Shown: positions 8,125 to 13,141 of the stretch, one piece after another
How the letters are laid out: each line of letters opens with the position of its first letter
Position numbering within the stretch: position 1 is the first letter of the stretch
Assembly: GCA_003141795.1 (NCBI GenBank)
Contig: PLNO01000231.1
Location: forward strand, 7,009 to 20,149
Length of the DNA: 13,141 bases
From: Spirochaetaceae bacterium
GTDB taxonomy: Bacteria > Spirochaetota > Spirochaetia > SZUA-6 > Fen-1364
Direction: 5' to 3'
Program-made: the position numbers and the translations under genes
Notes under the pieces: generated by a model
The model's input: the letters and a program-made list of their open reading frames with translations, nothing else
Databases searched by the model: none
Told to the model about the DNA's origin: nothing

Positions 8125-8160
8125 TGGTGTATATATATGCGCTGACCGGGTGAATGTCAA
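8125..8160 (-). promoter_or_regulatory. Sigma70-type promoter of the ilv-leu-cimA operon
   Basis: The -35 box TTGACA (8160-8155) is a perfect consensus. A 17-bp spacer leads to -10 box TATATA (8137-8132), inside an alternating TATATATA tract. The predicted start is A at 8125 (or 8124), only 2-3 nt before the leader peptide ATG. The -35 box lies 19 bp past the stop codon of the HDOD gene, so the promoter occupies nearly the whole gap. No operator palindrome is obvious beside it; control seems to rest on the attenuator. Confidence 0.85.
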
Positions 8161-8179
8161 GCGCCTTGCAAAGCAAACG

Positions 8180-9667
8180 TCAGAACGTCGAAAGCCTGCG
8201 CTCGAAGGATTTTTCAAGCCGCGTGAGCACGGTTCTGCACTGCTCCTCTGTACGGATGCCGAACTCGCTGAGCACAGGCCGCTCTATCTGCTCGAAGGAA
8301 ACCCTCTCACGCTCCAGATCGCAGAGGGAGTTCGCGAGGTACACGCAGTACACGATGTCCTTGTACTGCACCGGCGCCACCAGCGGATCGTGGTGGTGCT
8401 TGATCCCCTGGACGAGCTGCTCGGGGAAGTTCCACTTGCGCACGATGAGCGCACCGATGTCCGCATGGTTCAGCCCGAAGGAGAATCGTTCGAGGATCCG
8501 CGGGGGGATGTCCTTCTCCTTGCAGAATCGCGCCATCTGGTCCATCGCGTCCGGATGGAGATAGGTGACGATGATCTGCCCCAGGTCGTGGAGGATGCCG
8601 GTAACGTACACGTCGTCGAGGATGTCGGATTTCGGCTTGAAGCTGCGGGCGATCTGAAACGCGTAATAGGCGACCCTGTAGGAGTGGTCCCACAGGTCCT
8701 TCATCTCGGCGTACTTCTCCCCGAGGATCTTCTGGGCGCTGTAGGAGTACAGCAGGTTGCGCAGCCCTTTCATGCCCACGATCTTGACGGCCTGGAGGAT
8801 GTTGTTCACCCGTCGGGGAAGCACGTAGAAAGCCGAGTTCACGAGCTTCAGCAGGTCCGCGGTGAGCGCGGGGTCGATGGCGATGCGCCCGGCGATCTGG
8901 GCGATCGTCGATTTCGGCTCCTCCGTCAGCCGGATGAGCTCCATGATCGTTTCCGGGAAGTGGGGGAGGGAGTCCACGTCACGGACGATGGCCTGCGTGA
9001 GCACGCTGATCTTTTCGAGCTGGACCTGGCTCATCGGGATGACCAGGGAGGCCACGGTTTCACCGTTCTGCGCCTCGATCGCGAACGCCTCTTCGCCGAG
9101 CCCGATGCGCTTCAGGAATTGCAGGAGGATGAGGATGCCGAGCCCGGCACCTTCGGTCGAATCGATGGGCTGCGCGAGGGCTTCGACGAAGGAGTGGAAG
9201 GCGCGCGCACGCGCGATGCGGTCGTAGATCCTCGCCTGCTCACGGGGGGTCAGCTCCGCGTTGTTGCGAACGGAGATGGAAAGACTGCCGGCGGTCGTAT
9301 GGAAGGTGACGCCGATGAACTCGCCGCGCTCTTTGAGCAGCCCCAGCCAATGTTCCAGCCGCTCGGAGGATTCCGTGCGGAAGTCGACCATCCCCTTCTC
9401 GTAATCCTGCTCATCGCCGATGTCCAGCCCCTTCTCTTCGAAGTAGAGGCGCTTCGTGTTGGCCTTCTGAGCGTTGACGATGAGCTCTTTGAGGCAGTAG
9501 GAGAGCGGCTCGAGGATCTTCTCCTGACCCAGCTCCACCAGGTAGACCTCGAGGATCCGGTCCAGCAGCGCATGCGATTCGTGCGGAAGGCTCGTCAAGC
9601 GGAAGGTGAGGGGGATGGAACGCAGAGCAGCCTTCTGGATCTCCGCGATGTCGATTGTCGAGGTCAT
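8180..9667 (-). CDS. HDOD-domain signalling protein with N-terminal histidine-kinase-like ATPase domain
   Basis: A 495-residue cytoplasmic protein with no membrane helix. Residues about 25-215 resemble a GHKL/HATPase_c fold: an N-box-like LSYCLKELIVNAQKANTK (E61, N65), SISVRNNAELT (130-140) in the place of the D-box, and a glycine-rich EGAGLGILILLQFL (172-185) like the G2 box. No phospho-acceptor His domain precedes it. Residues about 220-430 are an HDOD domain: LPHFPETIMELIRL (234-247), DPALTADLLKLVNSAF (265-280), GILHDLGQ with H360 and D361, GLNHADIGALIVRKW (398-412) and HHHD (424-427). HDOD proteins are regulatory and mostly lack shown hydrolase activity, though the H-D pair survives here. 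The gene starts 41 nt after the HD-GYP gene, so probably shares its transcript. Its ribosome site is poor. The function and partner are unknown. Confidence 0.85.
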   Translation of the reverse strand: MTSTIDIAEIQKAALRSIPLTFRLTSLPHESHALLDRILEVYLVELGQEKILEPLSYCLKELIVNAQKANTKRLYFEEKGLDIGDEQDYEKGMVDFRTESSERLEHWLGLLKERGEFIGVTFHTTAGSLSISVRNNAELTPREQARIYDRIARARAFHSFVEALAQPIDSTEGAGLGILILLQFLKRIGLGEEAFAIEAQNGETVASLVIPMSQVQLEKISVLTQAIVRDVDSLPHFPETIMELIRLTEEPKSTIAQIAGRIAIDPALTADLLKLVNSAFYVLPRRVNNILQAVKIVGMKGLRNLLYSYSAQKILGEKYAEMKDLWDHSYRVAYYAFQIARSFKPKSDILDDVYVTGILHDLGQIIVTYLHPDAMDQMARFCKEKDIPPRILERFSFGLNHADIGALIVRKWNFPEQLVQGIKHHHDPLVAPVQYKDIVYCVYLANSLCDLERERVSFEQIERPVLSEFGIRTEEQCRTVLTRLEKSFERRLSTF

Positions 9668-9708
9668 GCACCCACAAGTATAGCCGGTTTAGGGGGACAG
9701 CGCCATCT

Positions 9709-11493
9709 TCAGCCCTGGCCCGCGGTGAGGATGTCGTCGATGCTCTCGGGGTGCTCCTTGAAGGATTCAAGCATCTGGATGCGGCTGAACGTCTCCAGGT
9801 TCTGCTCGAACACCTCCACCACGTCCGGGTCGAAATGCGTGCCCCGTTCGCCCAGGATGATCCTGGTGGCCTCTTCGTGAGGGAGCGCCTCCTTGTAGCT
9901 GCGCTTGCTCGTGAGCGCATCGTACACGTCGGCGAGCGCGACGAGACGGGCCGACAGGGGGATCTCCTCCCCCTTCTTGCCCGAAGGGTAGCCCGTTCCG
10001 TCCCAGCGCTCGTGGTGGGAGAACGCCACTTCCTTGCCGATGGTGAGGAACGATTCGCGCTTGATCTGCTGATCCACGGCGCGTAACGCTTCCCCGCCCA
10101 GGCGCGCGTGCTGCTTGATCTTTTCGTACTCCGCGTCCGTGAGCTTCCCCGGCTTCAGCAGCACGGCATCCTCGATGCCGACCTTTCCCACATCGTGCAG
10201 GATGGAGGACAGACAGAGGTCTTCGATGTATTCCGGGGTGATGTAATCCGCGTACTTGGGGGTTTTCGAGAGCCCGATGGCGAGGACGCGCGTGTATTCC
10301 CGGATGCGCTCCAGGTGCTTTCCCGTGTCGACGTCGCGATACTCGGTGAGCCGGGCGAACCCGAGGATCGCCGCGGACTGGGTTTCCTTGATCTGCTCGA
10401 AGGAATCCTGCAGCTTCTTCTCCAGCCGCACCCGCTCCGTGAGGTCCCGCTCCATGATGGAGTAGGCGATCGTTTCCCCCGTGGTGCTGGTCAGTGCCGA
10501 GCAGGAGGCGTAGGTGAACTTGATGCTTCCGTCGAGGCACCTGCGGGGCACGTCCGTTTCGACGTGCCTGCCGTTGTTCTTCCTGGCGAGTGAGATCACC
10601 TCCGCGACGGGCCTGCTCTTCTTGTGGACCTGGAAAATGTCGTCGAACTCCCTGCCGACGATGTTCGCCCATTTGTAGCCGTACAGCTGCTCTGCGAAGT
10701 AGTTGCAGTTCAGGATCTTTCCGAAGGGGTCCACGATGATGATGGAGGAGAGGATCGTGTCGAAGAGCACCATGTAGTTGCGCTCGGAGATCTTGAGGCG
10801 CGCCTCGAGGTTCTTGACGTAGGTGACGTCCTTGAAATGCGTCGTGTAGCCCGTCACCGCGCCGCGGTCGTCCCGGATGACCCATGAGGTGTCGAGCACC
10901 CGCCGGGGCTGTTTCGATGCCGTCACCATGTGGGTTTCCAGGTTGTAGACCATGTCCGATTCGGCCAGGCGCAGGATCTTGTCCTCCAGCTCGGGTGCGT
11001 GCGCGTAGAGGCTCGCGATGTCGGGTAGCTGCCCGCCTTCTTTCAATCCCAGGAGCTGGTAAAAAGCGGGGTTGGCGAGGGTCACCGCACCGTTGAGATC
11101 CGCCGAAAAGACCGGGTCTCCGATGTTGCGGAAGAGGTGCTCGAGCTCGTTGTGCGCGCGAACGGCAGCCCCGCTCCCGCTCGTGGCCCTCGTCAGACGC
11201 ACCAGGAAGTAGCGCCCGGCGCCGCCTTCCACGGTCATGGTCGACACGATGAAACGCTGCGGGATCCCCGACCTGTCGGCGACCACCGCCTCCCGTTCGC
11301 ACGGCTGGGTCGCGGCCCCGAGGCCGATTCCGAGGTTCTCCAGGAACTCCGACTCGTGGGCGAAGATGTCGGCGCTGCGAAGCCCCGTCGTTCGGAGCAG
11401 GACCTCGTTGATGAAGACGATTTTCGCCTGATCGTTGACCACGAGAAATCCGTCAGAGAACTCCTCGATGATCTTCAGCAGAACTTCCGTCAC
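9709..11493 (-). CDS. Triple-PAS HD-GYP protein, probable cyclic-di-GMP phosphodiesterase
   Basis: A 594-residue soluble sensor protein. Three PAS-like domains come first: about 1-102 (GFLVVNDQAKIVFINEVLLRTTG), 115-230 (DPVFSADLNGAVTLANPAF, ending in FKDVTYVKNLE) and 235-355 (IIIVDPFGKILNCNYFAEQLYGY, ending in MERDLTERVRLEK). A short coiled coil leads to an HD-GYP domain (about 370-575) with the full set: YRDVDTGKHLERI (H393), ILHDVGKVGI (H433, D434), QHARLGGEAL (H462), SHHERWDGTGYP (H493, H494, GYP 501-503) and ADVYDALTSKR (D522). Family members cleave cyclic di-GMP, so a motility or lifestyle role is likely; PAS ligands are unknown. The start is GTG (11493) with AAGGA 7 nt upstream. Downstream gene HDOD follows after 41 nt. 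Confidence 0.93.
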   Translation of the reverse strand: MTEVLLKIIEEFSDGFLVVNDQAKIVFINEVLLRTTGLRSADIFAHESEFLENLGIGLGAATQPCEREAVVADRSGIPQRFIVSTMTVEGGAGRYFLVRLTRATSGSGAAVRAHNELEHLFRNIGDPVFSADLNGAVTLANPAFYQLLGLKEGGQLPDIASLYAHAPELEDKILRLAESDMVYNLETHMVTASKQPRRVLDTSWVIRDDRGAVTGYTTHFKDVTYVKNLEARLKISERNYMVLFDTILSSIIIVDPFGKILNCNYFAEQLYGYKWANIVGREFDDIFQVHKKSRPVAEVISLARKNNGRHVETDVPRRCLDGSIKFTYASCSALTSTTGETIAYSIMERDLTERVRLEKKLQDSFEQIKETQSAAILGFARLTEYRDVDTGKHLERIREYTRVLAIGLSKTPKYADYITPEYIEDLCLSSILHDVGKVGIEDAVLLKPGKLTDAEYEKIKQHARLGGEALRAVDQQIKRESFLTIGKEVAFSHHERWDGTGYPSGKKGEEIPLSARLVALADVYDALTSKRSYKEALPHEEATRIILGERGTHFDPDVVEVFEQNLETFSRIQMLESFKEHPESIDDILTAGQG

Positions 11494-11516
11494 AGAGAGT
11501 CCTTTCTCCTGGGGAG

Positions 11517-11552
11517 CGTTGTCAGCCTACCATCGCGCCATGGCGCTGTCAA
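11517..11552 (-). promoter_or_regulatory. Sigma70-type promoter of the HD-GYP/HDOD unit, with palindrome in its spacer
   Basis: TTGACA (11552-11547), a 17-bp spacer and TAGGCT (11529-11524) form a good promoter on the minus strand. The predicted start is near 11517, giving a 24-nt leader that contains the ribosome site AAGGA. The spacer holds the perfect 12-bp palindrome GCGCCATGGCGC (11535-11546), directly abutting the -35 box, where a bound repressor would block RNA polymerase. Whether it is an operator is a guess, as GC-rich palindromes are common in this DNA. Confidence 0.75.
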
Positions 11553-11600
11553 TTCTGACCGGCACGCTTCAGCAATACTCAGTATGCGTTTCACCGATCC

Positions 11601-11688
11601 GCATTTCTCATTTTGTCCGAAGAAAAGGGCTCCATTTGGCAGTGCGGCCGCTTTTTCGCAAGCTCCGAAGGTACAAAATGAGAAATGC
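11601..11688. repeat. 16-bp perfect inverted repeat in the divergent intergenic region
   Basis: GCATTTCTCATTTTGT (11601-11616) is repeated exactly in inverse as ACAAAATGAGAAATGC (11673-11688), separated by 56 nt. The arms are AT-rich in a GC-rich region. They lie between two divergent genes. The right arm would sit about 45-60 bp upstream of the predicted start of the plus-strand gene, a usual place for an activator. It could be a pair of regulator sites, a long-stem RNA, or the ends of a small mobile repeat; the sequence alone does not decide. Confidence 0.8.
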
Positions 11689-11697
11689 TGGGCACGC

Positions 11698-11733
11698 TTT
11701 CATTGAAGTTCGATTCTCTCTATACTCTGCGGT
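11698..11733 (+). promoter_or_regulatory. Weak candidate promoter of the chemotaxis receptor gene
   Basis: A good -10 box TATACT (11721-11726) lies 18 bp before the start codon, with a poor -35 (TTTCAT, 11698-11703) at 17-bp spacing. The transcript would start near 11733, just ahead of the ribosome site TAGGAG. A weak -35 suggests dependence on an activator, for which the inverted repeat arm at 11673-11688 is well placed. A flagellar-type sigma28 promoter was looked for and not seen. Confidence 0.4.
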
Positions 11734-11744
11734 AGGAGCGCTTG

Positions 11745-13141
11745 ATGAAAAAACTCCTCTTCGCGGGACTTCTGCTGCTCTCCGTCTGTTCGCTTCTGTC
11801 TGCGGAGGATCTGGGCGCCACCTGGACACCGGTCGTTCCCGAGGGCAGCGGCATGTGGCTGCACAGCGCGGGGACCCTTGCCGCGGGCTCCTACGCGGCC
11901 ATCGTCGGGCCGTCGGCCGCGACGGAGGAGGTGACGTTCGACGGTGTCTCCGTCGAACGACCCACCGTCGACGATGCCCCCTCGTACCGCGGTTTCCTCC
12001 TTCCCTTCATCCAGGGATCCGGCGGGCACGTGGTGACCGTGCGCTTCCACCAGACCGGCACTACGGCGGCCCCGCCCGTGCTGCGGATCGTGCCCCAGGA
12101 AGGGCTGGAAGCCCGGCTGGGTCTGCTCAATCTCCCCCTGGTGCCCGCGCGAGTTTTCTCGGGACTCCTGTCGCTCCTCATCGCCTTCCAGCTCGTGACG
12201 CTGCTGGTGCGCCGCCGCTCGACGGAGACCACACGGCTCATGCTCGCGCTCTTGGCCAACGCCGTCTCTGAGCTGATGCCCTCCCTGGCCGCCTCCTTCC
12301 TCCCCGCGGTGCTCTGCTCCAGGATATCCGCGGTCGCCTTCTTCGTGGCGGCGGCGCTGCTCATGTACTCGATGCTCGACGTGATGAAATCCGCCCGCCT
12401 GCGCCTGCTCCTCCCCATGGGGCTTCCCCCGTTCCTGGCAATGTGCCTGTTCATCGCCTCGGCGTCCCTGCCCGTCGTGGAGGTGGCCGGGCTCGTGGCG
12501 CGCGGTATCCTCGCGGTCGACTTCGCCGTGGTCGCGGGGCTTTGTGGACTGGGGCTCTCCAAGGCGGGGTTCAGACGCGGCATCACGCCGCTGTTCCTCG
12601 GCGGGAGCCTGTTCCTCGCCATAGGGGCAGGGGTGCTTTTGGACGCTCTGCTTCCCGGCAGCGCCTTTTTCGCGTTCCTCCCCGGGTTCCTGATCGCGGT
12701 ATTCGAGAGCAGCCTCCTCGTCGTGGAGCTCAGCCGCGCGCAGGGGATGTACCGCCAGACCAGTCAGGAGCTGATCGAGCGCATCGAGAGCGACTGGGAG
12801 ATGATCGAGCGCATCCGCGAGGGCAAGGAGCTGCTGGAGAAGCGCAACGTGGACATCACGCAACTGTCCGTCAAGCTCCTGGAGAGCGCGCAAAAGCAGT
12901 CCTTCACGATCGGCGGATTGATCGTCTCCCTCGCCGACGCGGGCGCGGGGGAAGGGCGCGTCGTGGAAAAGGAGAAGGACATTCTCGGTTTCACGACGCA
13001 GGTGGACGGACTGATCACGAGCTTCAACGCGCAGATCCTCGAGACGCTGGAGGAGATGGAGGCGCTCTACCAGAGGTCCATCGTCATCCGCAAGGCGGTG
13101 AGCCAGATCATCGGGATCGCGGAGAAGACGCACATGCTCTC
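11745..13141 (+). CDS. Seven-TM methyl-accepting chemotaxis receptor (3' end beyond window)
   Basis: An open frame of 465 codons runs uninterrupted to the right edge. A signal peptide (MKKLLFAGLLLLSV, cleavage likely after LLSA at residue 20) is followed by an extracytoplasmic domain of about 115 residues with a beta-rich look. About seven membrane helices follow (roughly 137-155, 163-187, 194-212, 219-240, 244-271, 281-303 and 306-328). From 330 a charged, heptad-patterned coiled coil begins with no HAMP domain. The end, IRKAVSQIIGIAEKTHML (448-465), matches the chemoreceptor segment just before the conserved hairpin tip (typically IAxxTNLLALNAAIEAARAGE). The layout resembles 7TMR-DISM receptors with a chemotaxis output. 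The ATG has GGTAGGAG 7 nt upstream. The ligand is unknown, and the chemoreceptor tip must lie outside the window, so that call rests on the lead-in. Confidence 0.85.
   Translation, partial: MKKLLFAGLLLLSVCSLLSAEDLGATWTPVVPEGSGMWLHSAGTLAAGSYAAIVGPSAATEEVTFDGVSVERPTVDDAPSYRGFLLPFIQGSGGHVVTVRFHQTGTTAAPPVLRIVPQEGLEARLGLLNLPLVPARVFSGLLSLLIAFQLVTLLVRRRSTETTRLMLALLANAVSELMPSLAASFLPAVLCSRISAVAFFVAAALLMYSMLDVMKSARLRLLLPMGLPPFLAMCLFIASASLPVVEVAGLVARGILAVDFAVVAGLCGLGLSKAGFRRGITPLFLGGSLFLAIGAGVLLDALLPGSAFFAFLPGFLIAVFESSLLVVELSRAQGMYRQTSQELIERIESDWEMIERIREGKELLEKRNVDITQLSVKLLESAQKQSFTIGGLIVSLADAGAGEGRVVEKEKDILGFTTQVDGLITSFNAQILETLEEMEALYQRSIVIRKAVSQIIGIAEKTHML

Noticed and set aside
7949..8125. T-box riboswitch in the ilv leader
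   Set aside because: The leader is about 175 nt, and no conserved T-box sequence or specifier stem is seen. The coding leader peptide with alternative pairings explains it better.
7907..9880. Long plus-strand open frame across the ilv leader and the HDOD gene
   Set aside because: It is antisense to the HDOD gene and runs through the promoter and attenuator; the product is low-complexity with no family character.
11561..11699. 9-nt direct repeat GGCACGCTT (11561-11569 and 11691-11699) flanking the inverted repeat, as if a target-site duplication
   Set aside because: The spacing is unequal (31 nt on one side, 2 nt on the other), and nothing inside codes for a transposase, so it does not fit an inserted element's ends.
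11745..11804. Lipoprotein signal (LSVC at residues 12-15) in the chemoreceptor
   Set aside because: Val just before the Cys is unusual for a lipobox, and a normal cleavage site after LLSA fits better with the multi-helix protein.
11700..13133. Minus-strand open frame opposite the chemoreceptor
   Set aside because: The product is a Glu/Arg/His-rich shadow; the plus-strand frame has a signal peptide, membrane helices, a chemoreceptor motif and a ribosome site.

Overview
The window is GC-rich, densely packed bacterial chromosome. Its main content is a minus-strand operon for branched-chain amino acid synthesis. Upstream of it lies a two-gene minus-strand signalling unit, and a divergent plus-strand chemotaxis receptor runs off the right edge. 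Both edge genes are truncated by the window: a citramalate synthase on the left and a chemotaxis receptor on the right. The mix of an ATPase-like/HDOD protein, a PAS/HD-GYP protein and a 7-TM chemotaxis receptor beside [4Fe-4S] dehydratases would suit a motile, perhaps anaerobic, free-living bacterium. A high-GC spirochaete is my best guess, but this is an inference from protein style and no 16S or other marker is present.

Layout in the direction of transcription, right to left. A consensus promoter (TTGACA, 17 bp, TATATA; 8160-8132) starts a transcript about 3 nt before a 28-codon leader peptide (8122-8036). Seven of eight consecutive residues in the peptide are Leu, Ile or Val. The leader RNA can form the classic set of competing structures: segment 1:2, an antiterminator 2:3 (9 perfect pairs), and an intrinsic terminator with the run TTTTTATTTT (8007-7970). 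Then come ilvD, ilvB, ilvN, leuA, leuC, leuD and cimA. They are joined by ATGA start/stop overlaps (ilvD/ilvB, leuC/leuD, leuD/cimA), one 14-nt overlap (leuA/leuC) and gaps of 10-13 nt. The operon supplies acetohydroxyacid synthase, dihydroxyacid dehydratase, isopropylmalate synthase, isopropylmalate isomerase and citramalate synthase. It therefore covers Val and Leu synthesis plus a threonine-independent 2-oxobutyrate route to Ile. No ilvC, leuB or ilvE is seen; they may lie beyond the left edge or elsewhere.

Upstream of the ilv promoter, and on the same strand, are a protein with an N-terminal histidine-kinase-like ATPase fold and a C-terminal HDOD domain (9667-8180), preceded by a three-PAS HD-GYP protein (11493-9709) that probably hydrolyses cyclic di-GMP. 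They look co-transcribed from a consensus promoter at 11552-11524. The 251-bp divergent region (11494-11744) holds that promoter, a 16-bp perfect inverted repeat that is AT-rich against its surroundings, and a weak promoter for the plus-strand gene. The plus-strand gene (11745 to edge) encodes a signal peptide, a small extracytoplasmic domain, about seven membrane helices and the start of a methyl-accepting chemotaxis signalling domain.

The most notable items are the near-leaderless Leu/Ile/Val attenuator, the four-cysteine insertion in IlvB, the duplicated 13-residue tail of IlvN, the ATPase-HDOD fusion and the inverted repeat in the divergent region. I see no rRNA, tRNA, CRISPR array, insertion sequence or phage gene.
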